Shown in pieces: positions 1 to 8,587 of a stretch of 64,000 nt of DNA. Origin of the DNA: Nocardioides sp. T2.26MG-1. Lineage in GTDB: Bacteria; Actinomycetota; Actinomycetes; Propionibacteriales; Nocardioidaceae. Location of the stretch: contig NZ_CATNLZ010000037.1 in NCBI RefSeq assembly GCF_950101795.1, positions 1-64,000 on the forward strand. Reading direction: 5' to 3'. Position numbers and translations under genes: made by a program. Within the stretch, counting starts at the first letter, position 1. Each line of letters starts with the position of its first letter. The notes under the pieces were generated by a model. The model saw only the letters and a program-made list of their open reading frames with translations, made no database searches and was not told the origin of the DNA.

Positions 1-31
1 CCACCCACCCGGATGGGATGATCGAGGCCTG

Positions 32-1162
32 ATGTCCGACTCCGAGCGCACCCCCCTGCCCCTGGTCTTCGACGAGCCGCGTGGCCGCAAGAAGCCCCCG
101 CGGCACCTCGCCGACCTCGCTCCCGACGAGCGGACGGCGTACGCCAAGGAGCTCGGCCTGCCCGGCTTCCGCGCCAAGCAGCTCGCGACGCACTACTTCG
201 CCCGGCTCGTCGACGACCCCGCGGAGATGACCGACCTCCCGGCCGGGCAGCGCGAGGACCTGGTCGCCGGGCTGCTGCCGACGCTGATGACGCCGCTGCG
301 CACCATGGAGGCCGACCGCGGCACCACCCGCAAGACGCTGTGGCGCCTCTTCGACGGCGCCCTGGTCGAGTCGGTGCTGATGCGCTACCCCGACCGGGCC
401 ACGATGTGCGTGTCGAGCCAGGCCGGCTGCGGCATGGCCTGCCCGTTCTGCGCCACGGGCCAGGGCGGTCTCCAGCGCAACATGTCGACCGCGGAGATCG
501 TCGAGCAGGTCGTGGCCGGCGCACGGGCGCTGGCCCGCGACGAGGTGCCCGGCGGGCCGGGGCGCGTCTCCAACGTCGTGTTCATGGGCATGGGCGAGCC
601 GCTGGCCAACTACAAGGCCGTGATCGGCGCCGTACGCCGGCTCACCGAGCCGACGCCCGACGGGCTCGGCATGAGTGCGCGCGGGGTCACGGTGTCCACG
701 GTCGGGCTGGTGCCGCGGATGCTGCAGCTGGCCGAGGAGGGCATCCCGGTCACGCTGGCGCTGTCGCTGCACGCGCCCGACGACGAGCTCCGCAACGAGC
801 TGGTCCCGATCAACACGCGCTACTCGGTCGCCGAGACCGTCGACGCCGCCTGGAACTACGCGCGCACCACCAAGCGCCGGGTCTCGATCGAGTACGCCAT
901 GATGCGCGGCATCAACGACCAGGCCTGGCGCGCCGACCTGCTCGGCGACGTGCTGCAGGAGCGCGGCGACTGGGGCTGGGTGCACGTCAACCTGATCCCG
1001 CTCAACCCCACGCCCGGCTCGAAGTGGACCGCCTCCGACCCGGCCGACGAGCGCGAGTTCGTCCGCCGCCTCGAGGCCAAGGGCATCCCGACCACGGTCC
1101 GCGACACCCGCGGCCGCGAGATCGACGGGGCCTGCGGCCAGCTGGCGGCCACGGAGGCATGA
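32..1162 (+). CDS. rlmN: 23S rRNA (adenine-2503-C2)-methyltransferase RlmN
   Basis: Radical-SAM enzyme that methylates C2 of A2503 in 23S rRNA and, in many bacteria, A37 of some tRNAs. The 376-residue protein has the iron-sulfur motif CxxxCxxC at Cys133, Cys137 and Cys140 (GCGMACPFC), a GMGEP segment for SAM binding, and a late Cys in GACGQL that fits the methyl-carrying cysteine of the family. Length and domain order are normal. The ATG at 32 gives the usual N-terminal accessory domain. The stop overlaps the ATG of the following GNAT gene (ATGA), so the two are probably co-transcribed and translationally coupled. Confidence 0.96.
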   Translation: MSDSERTPLPLVFDEPRGRKKPPRHLADLAPDERTAYAKELGLPGFRAKQLATHYFARLVDDPAEMTDLPAGQREDLVAGLLPTLMTPLRTMEADRGTTRKTLWRLFDGALVESVLMRYPDRATMCVSSQAGCGMACPFCATGQGGLQRNMSTAEIVEQVVAGARALARDEVPGGPGRVSNVVFMGMGEPLANYKAVIGAVRRLTEPTPDGLGMSARGVTVSTVGLVPRMLQLAEEGIPVTLALSLHAPDDELRNELVPINTRYSVAETVDAAWNYARTTKRRVSIEYAMMRGINDQAWRADLLGDVLQERGDWGWVHVNLIPLNPTPGSKWTASDPADEREFVRRLEAKGIPTTVRDTRGREIDGACGQLAATEA

Positions 1163-1947
1163 CCCCGTCCGCGGCGGCCGTCGCCGCCGCGAGCGAGGCC
1201 TGGGTGTGGATCCCGGACGTGGCGATCACGGTCGAGGCCGACGAGTACCTGCTCGTGCGCTACCCCGACTGGTACGACGAGCCGCTGGTGCTCACCCGGG
1301 TGCGTCCGCGCCGCCCGACGGCGCAGGTACTCGACGAGGCGCTCGCCCGCGCCGCCGAGCTCGGTCCGCCGGAGGTCGTGTGCTGGGTGCGGCCCGACTC
1401 GGTCGCCGACCTCGAGCCGCTGCTCGCCGCTCGCGGCACCCTGGCGGAGACCGTCGACGTGCTCGCCCGGGGCCTCGGTGCGGAGCCCCCGGCGCCGGCG
1501 GCTCCTGGGGTCGAGCTGCGCTGGGTGGCGGACCTCGCGACGCTCCGCGACTTCGAGGCGGTCGGCGTCGAGGTGTTCGGAGGAGCCCTGCCCCCGCCCG
1601 GCCACCTCGAGCAGGAGGCCGCTCGCGCCGCCCTCGCGTTCGCGACCGGCGCCGCGGCCCGGCTGGTCGCCTACGTCGACGGCGGCCCCGTCGCCGCGGC
1701 CGGCGTCTCGCTCGTCGACGGCGTGGCCCGCCTCTGGGGTGGGGCCGTGCTCGAGCGGCACCGGGGGAGGGGCATCTACCGCACGCTGCTCGACCACCGG
1801 CTCGCCTGGAGCGCGGAGGGTGGAGCGGAGCTGGCCCTGGTCAAGGGGCGCGCGGCGACCTCCGGTCCGATCCTGCGCCGGGCGGGGTTCACGGCGTACG
1901 GCCAGGAGCGTGGCTACCGCCTGCGGCTCCCGAACCACCAAGGCTGA
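1159..1947 (+). CDS. GNAT family N-acetyltransferase
   Basis: A 262-residue protein whose C-terminal half carries an acetyl-CoA-binding GNAT fold. The signature is the RHRGRGIYRTLL segment, followed by the late FTAYGQERGYRL strand typical of this fold. The N-terminal half has no recognised motif and may be a degenerate second GNAT-like domain. The start ATG overlaps the rlmN stop codon by ATGA. The substrate cannot be told from the sequence, and coupling to rlmN does not prove a role in translation. Confidence 0.8.
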   Translation: MTPSAAAVAAASEAWVWIPDVAITVEADEYLLVRYPDWYDEPLVLTRVRPRRPTAQVLDEALARAAELGPPEVVCWVRPDSVADLEPLLAARGTLAETVDVLARGLGAEPPAPAAPGVELRWVADLATLRDFEAVGVEVFGGALPPPGHLEQEAARAALAFATGAAARLVAYVDGGPVAAAGVSLVDGVARLWGGAVLERHRGRGIYRTLLDHRLAWSAEGGAELALVKGRAATSGPILRRAGFTAYGQERGYRLRLPNHQG

Positions 1948-2051
1948 CCGCCACACGGCATTCACGTGACGTTCGTGTCGGCATCCTCGCCTGTTCCGGG
2001 CGGGTCGGCATCGTCCGAGACGGCAGGACACCGTGTTGGAAAGGTTGCGCC

Positions 2052-3233
2052 ATGCGACTCCGTCAGCACCGCTCCGCGCTCGTCGAGCTTCCCCAGACCC
2101 CCACCGACCGGCTCCGGGTGCTGGTGGTCGCTGAGTCGTTCCTCCCGCAGGTCAACGGCGTGACCAACTCGGTGCGCCGGGTGCTCGAGCACCTCGCCGC
2201 CGAGGGCCACCACGCCGAGCTGGTCGCACCCACCGGACCCCCGACGTACGCCGGGTTCCCCGTCACCCGGGCCCGTGGCGCCAGCCTGCCGTTCTACCGT
2301 GACTTCCGCATCGGCCTGGAGACCAGGGCGCGGCTGCGTGCGGTGATGCTGCGGTTCCGTCCCGACATCGTGCACGTGGCCTCGCCGGCCACGCTCGGCC
2401 ACCAGGCGGTGCGCGCCGCCGAGGAGCTCGGCATCCCGACGGTCGCGATCTACCAGACCGACCTCGTGGGCTTCGCCGAGCGCTACGACATCGCCGGCGG
2501 GGTGCGGGCGATGGCCTACCTCACCCGCAGGATCCACCTCGGGGTCGACCGCACCCTCGCCCCGTCGTCGACCAGCCTCGCGCAGCTGGCCTCCCTCGGC
2601 ATCCACGCCACCGCGCTGTGGCCCCGCGGCGTCGACCTCCAGCAGTTCCACCCGGTGCACCGGTCGCCGGAGCTCCGGCGCCGGATCGCCCCCGACGGCC
2701 GCCTGTTGGTCGGGTACGTCGGCCGGCTCGCACCCGAGAAGGAGCTCGACCTGCTCACCTGCCTCGCCGACGACCCCCGCTACGCGCTGGTGCTGGTCGG
2801 CGGGGGCCCCGAGGAGCGGCGGCTGCGGGAGCTGCTCCCCGGGGCCACGTTCCTGGGGGTGCTGCACGGCGAGGAGCTGGGCCGGGTCTACGCCTCGCTC
2901 GACGTGTTCGTGCACACGGGTCGCCACGAGACCTACTGCCAGTCGGCCCAGGAGGCGCTCGCCTCCGGGGTCCCGGTGGTCGCGCCGCGGGCCGGCGGAC
3001 CGGTGGACGTGGTCGCCGACGGGGTGGCCGGCTTCCTCTACGAGCCCGGCAGCCGCGCCGAGTTGATGGCGTACGTCGACGCCCTCGCCTCCGACCGGCT
3101 GTTCCGGCGCCGGACCGGCCTGGCCGCGCGCCGCAGTGTCGCGACCCGCTCGTGGCAGGGCGTCAACGAGGCCCTGGTGGCCCACTACCGCGACGTGGTC
3201 GCGGTGCGGGCCGTCCAACGTCGCGTGGCCTGA
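2052..3233 (+). CDS. Glycosyltransferase family 4, GDP-mannose alpha-mannosyltransferase-like (MgtA/PimB type)
   Basis: GT-B fold glycosyltransferase of 393 residues. The N-terminal domain begins with LRVLVVAESFLPQVNGVTN, the acceptor-side signature of this family. The C-terminal domain has GYVGRLAPEKELD and the EX7E nucleotide-sugar motif (ETYCQSAQE) followed by ASGVPVVAPRAGG. These features match actinobacterial retaining mannosyltransferases that act on lipid acceptors at the inner face of the membrane. The ATG at 2052 is chosen because homology starts soon after it, although the frame is open further upstream. The acceptor is inferred only. The gene is convergent with the metallophosphoesterase three bases away. 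Confidence 0.85.
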   Translation: MRLRQHRSALVELPQTPTDRLRVLVVAESFLPQVNGVTNSVRRVLEHLAAEGHHAELVAPTGPPTYAGFPVTRARGASLPFYRDFRIGLETRARLRAVMLRFRPDIVHVASPATLGHQAVRAAEELGIPTVAIYQTDLVGFAERYDIAGGVRAMAYLTRRIHLGVDRTLAPSSTSLAQLASLGIHATALWPRGVDLQQFHPVHRSPELRRRIAPDGRLLVGYVGRLAPEKELDLLTCLADDPRYALVLVGGGPEERRLRELLPGATFLGVLHGEELGRVYASLDVFVHTGRHETYCQSAQEALASGVPVVAPRAGGPVDVVADGVAGFLYEPGSRAELMAYVDALASDRLFRRRTGLAARRSVATRSWQGVNEALVAHYRDVVAVRAVQRRVA

Positions 3234-3236
3234 TCA

Positions 3237-4832
3237 CTACCGGAGGAACCGGGGCGCCTTCACGACCAGCTCGACGTTGCGGGACTTGCGGGCCCCGCGC
3301 CGCTGGTTGCTCTGCTCCTGCCAGTCGTTCGCGCCGAGCTCGCGGGACAGGCCGGCGAGCTGCACCGGGTCGGTGAGGTCGCCGTTGAACGCGAGCGAGC
3401 CGCCGTGGTCGACCATCGTGGCGAAGATGGAGACGGTACCGTCCCTGTTGTCGGTGATCTCCAGCAGCCGGGACTGCTGCGGCCAGTCGATGTGCGAGGC
3501 GGTGTTGATCTCCCAGAACCCGCCCACGACCTTGCCCTTCTCCTTGCGGGGGTGGGCCCAGATGTGGTTGGTGTGGGTGTGGCCGTTGACCCACGCGATC
3601 ACGTTCGGGGACGCCGCGAGCGTGCGGGCGATCCGGCCCGCGAGCGAGGTGTCCTCGAACGACGCCAGCGGGTGGTGGCTGGCGACGACGACGAGCTTGC
3701 GGCGGCTCTGGTCGAGGACCTTCTTCAGCCACTGGAACTGCACGGTGCCCAGGGCGCCCTTGTCGCCGAACCGGGAGACGGTGTCGAGGACGACGAAGCG
3801 GACCTTGCCCTGGTCGAACGTGTAGTACGCGGTCTTCTTGGCGACGTTCTCGGCGGTGAAGCCGTGCCCCTCGGGCAGACCTGTCGTCGTGAAGTGCTCC
3901 TGGACCCACTCCACCCGCTCGAGCAGCCGCCGGTTGGGGTCGGCGGTGACGGTACGGGGGCCCTTGGTGGTCTTCTTGACGGTGCCGATGGCGACCGCTT
4001 TGTAGCTCTCGTCGACGGGCCAGTTGCCCTGCACGAGCCCGTCGTGGTTGCCCATCGCGGCGTACCACGGCATGTCGAGGCCGGCCGCCTCGAACGGCTG
4101 CCGGGCCGCGTCGAGGAGGCCCGGGATCGTCGGGAACCCGTGCTTGGCCCGGGGGTCGTCGTCGACCTTGCCCGCCGGGGTGCCGTCCGGGTGCCAGAAG
4201 ACGACGTCATAGAAGTCGGGGTCCTGATCCATGACGCCCTCGTACTTGGAGGGGTCGCCGGAGTCGACGGTGACGGTCCCGCCGTCCAGGATGTCGATGT
4301 TCCAGCGGATCTCGTTGTACTGCGTCGAGTCCGAGTTGTCGCCGGTCTGGATCGCGAACGCCAGCTTGCGGCCGGTGACCGGGCCCGCACCGATCGCGTT
4401 GATCTCGCGGGCCATCGCGTCGGCCACGTGACCGCTGAGGATCTCCTGCGGCCGGTAGGCGCTGCTGCTGACCTTCTCGCCGAGCTCCAGGCGGATCGGT
4501 GACTGGGCGTCGATGATGTGGACGTCGCTCAGCTGGGCGAACGCGAGCAGCGGCCGGCGCCGGCGAGCGCGTCCCTTCTGGGCGGCGGCGCCGAGCCCGG
4601 CGCGGACGAGGTGCTTCTCCCCGGGGCCGGTGACGACCGGGCGCCACCCGGTCGTGGGGTCGGGGGTGCCGCGCAGGAGCACGGTGGCGCGGGTGGTGGT
4701 GGCACGGGCGGCCCGGGCGGCCGGCCCGGTGCCGGCGACGGCGTCGGCCGAGAGGCCACCGAGACCGCCGAGGGCAGCGGCGCCGCCGACGGCGGCGGCT
4801 GAGCGGAAGAGGTCGCGACGGGAGATCTGCAT
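3237..4832 (-). CDS. Tat-exported metallophosphoesterase (TIGR03767-like)
   Basis: Secreted phosphoesterase of the calcineurin-like superfamily, 531 residues. A twin-arginine signal (SRRDLFR, residues 4-10, followed by an Ala/Gly-rich stretch) indicates folded export. Metal-binding motifs appear in order: LSDVHIID, a QTGDNSDS segment, GNHDG, and NGHTHTNHIW near the C-terminal third. The substrate is unknown; phosphodiesters or phosphomonoesters are both possible. On the coding strand a TAGATT box ends six bases before the ATG, which suggests a leaderless transcript. Confidence 0.85.
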   Translation of the reverse strand: MQISRRDLFRSAAAVGGAAALGGLGGLSADAVAGTGPAARAARATTTRATVLLRGTPDPTTGWRPVVTGPGEKHLVRAGLGAAAQKGRARRRRPLLAFAQLSDVHIIDAQSPIRLELGEKVSSSAYRPQEILSGHVADAMAREINAIGAGPVTGRKLAFAIQTGDNSDSTQYNEIRWNIDILDGGTVTVDSGDPSKYEGVMDQDPDFYDVVFWHPDGTPAGKVDDDPRAKHGFPTIPGLLDAARQPFEAAGLDMPWYAAMGNHDGLVQGNWPVDESYKAVAIGTVKKTTKGPRTVTADPNRRLLERVEWVQEHFTTTGLPEGHGFTAENVAKKTAYYTFDQGKVRFVVLDTVSRFGDKGALGTVQFQWLKKVLDQSRRKLVVVASHHPLASFEDTSLAGRIARTLAASPNVIAWVNGHTHTNHIWAHPRKEKGKVVGGFWEINTASHIDWPQQSRLLEITDNRDGTVSIFATMVDHGGSLAFNGDLTDPVQLAGLSRELGANDWQEQSNQRRGARKSRNVELVVKAPRFLR

Positions 4833-4838
4833 CGCGTC

Positions 4839-4844
4839 AATCTA
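4839..4844 (-). promoter_or_regulatory. Probable -10 box of the metallophosphoesterase
   Basis: TAGATT on the minus strand, exactly six bases before the ATG at 4832. This spacing puts the transcription start at or next to the start codon, so the mRNA is probably leaderless. No Shine-Dalgarno sequence is visible. Confidence 0.5.
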
Positions 4845-4859
4845 GGCTCCCGGCCGCGT

Positions 4860-5954
4860 TCACGTCCCCGAAACAAGCAGGTTCGCCGCCGCCTCCCACG
4901 TGTCGACGAGGTGCACGTGGTGCTCCATGGGGCGGCCGAGCGCGAGCGCCCTGAGCAGCGGCCAGGCCGGGAGCTCCTCGGTCCAGTAGTGCACGCCGAC
5001 CAGGACCATCGGCGCGACCGAGGACTCGTCGGCGTAGAAGTTCTCGCAGGCGTCCTGGAAGATCTCCTGGACGGTCCCTCCGAAGCCCGGCAGGAACACG
5101 ATGCCGGCGTCGCAGACCTCCAGCAGCGTCGCCTCGCGCGTGGAGTTGCGGAAGTACTTCGCGATCGCCGTCGCGAACACGTTGGGCGGCTCGTGGCCGT
5201 AGTGCCAGGTCGGGATGCCCAGCGACTCGCTGCCGCCCGGGAACCGGTCGAGGACCGCGAACGCCTGGTCCGCCCAGGCTCCGATCGAGGGCCGGTACGA
5301 CGGGACCGCGGACAGGAGCGCCAGCGCGTCGTCGAGCGCGGCGGTCGGGTCGGCCTGGCGGGCGAGCCACGCGCCGAGGTTCGCGGCCTCCATGGCGCCG
5401 GGACCACCGCCGGTCGCGACCGTGAGCGAGCGGCCGAGGGCCGCGCCCAGCCGGGCCGCGTCCGCGAATCCGGGTGCGTCGCGGTCGGCCGTGTGCCGGC
5501 CCATCACGCCGACCAGCCGGCGCCCCTCGATCCACGACTCCAGGGCCACGTCCACGGCGTGGTCGTGCAGCGCCCTGGCCAGGGCCTTGTCGCGGGTCGA
5601 CGGCCGCTGCGACCAGGCGTAGGCCCGCGCGTCGAGCGAGTCGGCGTAGTCGGGGACGTCGTACAGCTCGTCGGGGGTGTAGAGCGTGGTGCGCGCCGTG
5701 TCCACCGGCGCCGCCGCCGTGGCCGGCAGCACGAGGCCGCCGGCGGCGCGCACCATCGTCTCGTCGCCCGGTGCGAACGTGCAGCCGAGGAACGTCGCCC
5801 CCGCCAGCCGGACGCCGGCCAGCTCGGCGTGCCGGTCCGAGAGGTCCACGCCGCGGACCCGCCACCCGCGCAGCGAGGTCGCCCCGGCGGCCAGGCGGTG
5901 GTCGAGCTCCGCGAGGGTCTCGACGTGGACGACGCGGCCGCGGGTGCGTTTCAC
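4860..5954 (-). CDS. LOG family (lysine decarboxylase-like, YgdH/PpnN type) protein with N-terminal pentapeptide-like segment
   Basis: The central part has the LOG Rossmann motif GGGPGAMEAAN and the catalytic-type motif PGFGGTVQEIFQ. Well-studied LOG proteins release the base from nucleoside 5'-monophosphates (cytokinin activation, PpnN). The first 60 or so residues (LRGWRVRGVDLSDRHAELAGVRLAGATFLGCTF, quoted here as short A/D-L-x-x repeats) resemble pentapeptide repeats, which is unusual. Length is 364 residues with a GTG start. A TAGATT box lies six bases upstream of that GTG, so leaderless initiation is likely. The true substrate is unknown. Confidence 0.8.
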   Translation of the reverse strand: MKRTRGRVVHVETLAELDHRLAAGATSLRGWRVRGVDLSDRHAELAGVRLAGATFLGCTFAPGDETMVRAAGGLVLPATAAAPVDTARTTLYTPDELYDVPDYADSLDARAYAWSQRPSTRDKALARALHDHAVDVALESWIEGRRLVGVMGRHTADRDAPGFADAARLGAALGRSLTVATGGGPGAMEAANLGAWLARQADPTAALDDALALLSAVPSYRPSIGAWADQAFAVLDRFPGGSESLGIPTWHYGHEPPNVFATAIAKYFRNSTREATLLEVCDAGIVFLPGFGGTVQEIFQDACENFYADESSVAPMVLVGVHYWTEELPAWPLLRALALGRPMEHHVHLVDTWEAAANLLVSGT

Positions 5955-5960
5955 GGGCCG

Positions 5961-6005
5961 AATCTACGTCGACCCGCCCGAGAATCTCAGGCGGGTCGAC
6001 GTGGA
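5961..6005 (-). promoter_or_regulatory. Perfect 13-bp inverted repeat between the RIO kinase stop and the LOG gene -10 box
   Basis: ACGTCGACCCGCC (5966-5978) and its exact complement (5990-6002) flank an 11-base loop that can itself pair (GAGA-A-TCTC). The stem extends to 16 bp with one wobble. It directly follows the stop of the minus-strand kinase gene, so it could end that transcript, although no T-tract follows. It also touches the -10 box (TAGATT, 5961-5966) of the LOG gene, so an operator role is equally possible. Confidence 0.55.
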
Positions 6006-6008
6006 TCG

Positions 6009-6905
6009 CTAGAAGGCGTGGGCGAGGAGCTCGCCGAACAGGTCGTGCTCGTCGACCCCGAGCCCGCGGGCCCGGAACCACCCGACGACGTTCGTGCAGT
6101 CGCGCATCAGGAAGTCCGTGCCGGCCGGGTTGCCGACCAGGTCCACGACCTGGGGAAGGTCGATGATCACGAGCCGGTCGCCGGCCGCGAGGATGTTGTA
6201 CGGCGACAGGTCGCCGTGCACCACCCCGTGCCGCGCGAGCTCGGACATCGCCTCGCGCAGCTGCTCGTAGTACGACTCGAGCAGCGGCCGGTCCGGCCGG
6301 GTCTGGGCGAGCCGGGGCGCGGTCTCGACGCCGTCCTCGCCCTCGACGGTGATCCACTCCATGAGCAGCTCGGTGCCGTCGAGCTGGACCGGGTAGGGGA
6401 CCGGCAGCCCGAGCCTGTGGCAGCGCACCAGCGCCTCCCACTCGGCCCACGCCCACTGGCCCGCGGCCACGGCGCGACCGTGGGCGGACTTCTTGGCCAG
6501 CGCGCGGGCGTCGCGCGTGTTGCGGGTCTTGCGGCCCTCGGTGTAGGCCGTGGACCGGTGGAACGTGCGGTGGTCGTCGCCGCGGTAGCGCTTGGCCACC
6601 ATCACGACGGACTGGCCGGTGGGGTCGTCGAGGTCCTCGCTGCCGGGGACGGCGCGCTCGAGCAGGAACGCGTCGGCCTCCTTGCCGGTCTTGAGGATGC
6701 CGAGCTCGGTGTCGACCGCGGCCTGCGAGGTCACCACCCAGTCCGGACGCGGCTCCGGGCCGCGGCAGAGCGGCTCGACGCTGAGCCAGGTCGACCAGCG
6801 TTGGGTGTCGTCGTCGAGGTCGTCGTACGCCGTGAAGTCGAAGACGAAGGAGGGGTCGAGGTCAGGCGGGTACTGCGAGGTGTGCTGCGTGAGGTCGTGA
6901 GACAT
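6009..6905 (-). CDS. RIO1-family serine/threonine protein kinase
   Basis: Atypical kinase of about 298 residues. Visible motifs are MVAKRYRG (ATP-binding lysine region), EWEALVRCHRLGLPVPYPV, the catalytic loop HGDLSPYNIL, and IIDLPQ in place of DFG, all characteristic of RIO1 proteins. In eukaryotes and archaea these act in small-subunit ribosome maturation; the actinobacterial role is not established. The ATG at 6905 (MSHDLTQ) is preferred, but an in-frame ATG eleven codons upstream (MSSRTPG) is possible. A small well-placed ORF overlaps the start from upstream. Confidence 0.82.
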   Translation of the reverse strand: MSHDLTQHTSQYPPDLDPSFVFDFTAYDDLDDDTQRWSTWLSVEPLCRGPEPRPDWVVTSQAAVDTELGILKTGKEADAFLLERAVPGSEDLDDPTGQSVVMVAKRYRGDDHRTFHRSTAYTEGRKTRNTRDARALAKKSAHGRAVAAGQWAWAEWEALVRCHRLGLPVPYPVQLDGTELLMEWITVEGEDGVETAPRLAQTRPDRPLLESYYEQLREAMSELARHGVVHGDLSPYNILAAGDRLVIIDLPQVVDLVGNPAGTDFLMRDCTNVVGWFRARGLGVDEHDLFGELLAHAF

Positions 6906-6972
6906 CGCGGTGGGTGCTCCAGGAGTTCGAGAGGACATGGTCTGCGGACAGGCCAAGGACAGTCGTCGACAT
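6862..6972 (-). CDS. Possible 36-codon leader peptide overlapping the RIO kinase start
   Basis: A short ORF beginning MSTTVLGLSADHV has a good ribosome binding site (GAGAGGAG, six bases before its ATG) and runs 44 bases into the kinase gene in another frame. The kinase ATG itself has only a poor ribosome site. This arrangement fits a leader ORF that couples or dampens kinase translation. There is no similarity I recognise, and no run of a single amino acid to suggest classic attenuation. It may be a chance ORF. Confidence 0.3.
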   Translation of the reverse strand: MSTTVLGLSADHVLSNSWSTHRDVSRPHAAHLAVPA

Positions 6973-7110
6973 GTCACGCTCCTCTCGCTCGGGCACCCGG
7001 CAGCTGCCGGACGGCTGGAACGAGTCTCCGGGCCGCGCCCTGCCGCCCGCAACCGAATAACGGCGACGTCTCGCTCGGCAGTGCCGTGTCGCCCCTCGTG
7101 CGGCGCTCGG

Positions 7111-7116
7111 TAGGTT
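7111..7116 (+). promoter_or_regulatory. Probable -10 box of the M1 peptidase
   Basis: TAGGTT ends six bases before the GTG start, the spacing expected for a leaderless mRNA. Nothing resembling a ribosome binding site lies between. Confidence 0.5.
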
Positions 7117-7122
7117 GCAGCC

Positions 7123-8577
7123 GTGCCCCTCCGTCGCCTGGCCGCGCTGACCGCCGTCGTCGCGCTCGCCGTCCCGCTCGTCTCGTCCGCGGCCGCGTCC
7201 GAGTCCTCGTCCGCGTCCGCGGGCCGGGCCGAGGCGCCGCACGGATCCGCCGGCGTCGGCGACCCCTACTTCCCGCTGGACGGCAACGGCGGCATCGACG
7301 TCCGCGCCTACGACGTCCACGACCGCTACCGCTTCTCCGAGGGACGGCTGTCCGGGTGGACCGCGGTGCGGCTGACCGCGACCAAGGCGATCTCGGGGTT
7401 CAACCTGGACTTCCTGCTGCCGGTGTCACGGGTCGAGGTCGACGGTCGGCGGGTGCACTTCGACCAGCGCCACCACGAGCTCTCGATCGACGCGCCCCTC
7501 GCGGACGGCGAGTCGGCGCGGGTGGTGGTGCGGTACTCCGGGCTGCCGGGGCGCTACTCCTACGCCGGGGAGAGTAACTGGCTCGCCGACGACCACGAGG
7601 TCGTCGCGATGAACCAGCCGCACATGGCGCCGTGGTGGTTCCCCGCCAACGACCACCCGCTCGACAGGTCGCTGATGCGGATCTCGATCACGGTGCCGAG
7701 CGACAGGCAGGTGGTGGCCAACGGGCGCCGCGTCCAGCGCACCGTCCGGGGCGGGCTCGCCACGACGACGTGGCAGGCGGACGAGCCGATGGTGCCCTAC
7801 CTGGCGTTCTTCGCGGCCGGGTCGTTCGAGATCGCGAGGGGCCGGGCCGACGGACGTCGCTGGGTCGTCGCGGTCTCGAAGGGTCTCGGTACGGCGTCGC
7901 AGCGCGTCGCGATGGGACTGATGAGGCAGACCCCGGCGCTGGTCCACTGGCTGGAGGGCGTCATCGGGACCTACCCGTTCCGCCAGGTCGGCGGCCTCAC
8001 GACGAGCCTGCCGGTCGGCTTCGCGCTGGAGAACCAGACTCGGCCGACGTACCCCTTCATGGGCGACAGCCCGGGCGCGGTGCGGACGGTCGTCCACGAG
8101 CTCGCGCACCAGTGGTTCGGCGACTCGGTGGCGATCGAGGGCTGGCGGGACATCTGGCTCAACGAGGGCTGGGCGACCTACCTCGAGGACTACTACACCG
8201 AGACCCACGGCGGTCCGATGACCGACGAGCTGATGCGCGACGCGTACGGCGACATCCCCGCCGGCGACTCGTTCTGGAACCACGAGGTCGCGGACCCGTG
8301 TCCCGACCACGATGCGTGCGTGGGGCCGATCTTCGCCGACTTCGTCTACGACCGCGGCGGCATGGCGCTCTCGGCACTGCGCAACCGGATCGGCGACCGC
8401 GACTTCTCGACGCTGCTGCGCCGGTGGGCCGCCGACCGGGCCGGCGGCAACGGCAACACCGACCAGTTCCAGGCCCTCGCCGAGAAGGTCAGCGGCCAGG
8501 ACCTCGGCTCGTTCTTCGACGCCTGGGTGCGGTCGCCGAGCAAGCCCGCCGACACGGTCGCCAACGGGCTCGGGTAG
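7123..8577 (+). CDS. Secreted M1-family (gluzincin) metallopeptidase
   Basis: Extracellular aminopeptidase-like zinc protease, 484 residues. A signal peptide (LRRLAALTAVVALAVPLVSSAAAS) covers the first 25-30 residues. The zinc site is HELAH at 325-329 with the third ligand Glu348 in NEGWATYLE, the correct 18-residue spacing. FALENQT fills the place of the GAMEN exopeptidase motif. The helical C-terminal domain of large M1 enzymes is short or absent, as in other actinobacterial secreted members. The start is GTG at 7123, six bases after TAGGTT (7111-7116), so leaderless initiation is likely. Confidence 0.9.
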   Translation: MPLRRLAALTAVVALAVPLVSSAAASESSSASAGRAEAPHGSAGVGDPYFPLDGNGGIDVRAYDVHDRYRFSEGRLSGWTAVRLTATKAISGFNLDFLLPVSRVEVDGRRVHFDQRHHELSIDAPLADGESARVVVRYSGLPGRYSYAGESNWLADDHEVVAMNQPHMAPWWFPANDHPLDRSLMRISITVPSDRQVVANGRRVQRTVRGGLATTTWQADEPMVPYLAFFAAGSFEIARGRADGRRWVVAVSKGLGTASQRVAMGLMRQTPALVHWLEGVIGTYPFRQVGGLTTSLPVGFALENQTRPTYPFMGDSPGAVRTVVHELAHQWFGDSVAIEGWRDIWLNEGWATYLEDYYTETHGGPMTDELMRDAYGDIPAGDSFWNHEVADPCPDHDACVGPIFADFVYDRGGMALSALRNRIGDRDFSTLLRRWAADRAGGNGNTDQFQALAEKVSGQDLGSFFDAWVRSPSKPADTVANGLG

Positions 8578-8587
8578 CGACCCGCCG

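Noticed and set aside
5266..5400. Whether the LOG protein could be a lysine decarboxylase
   Set aside because: The old family name is misleading; the visible motifs match the nucleotide-processing LOG/YgdH type and no PLP-binding site is present.
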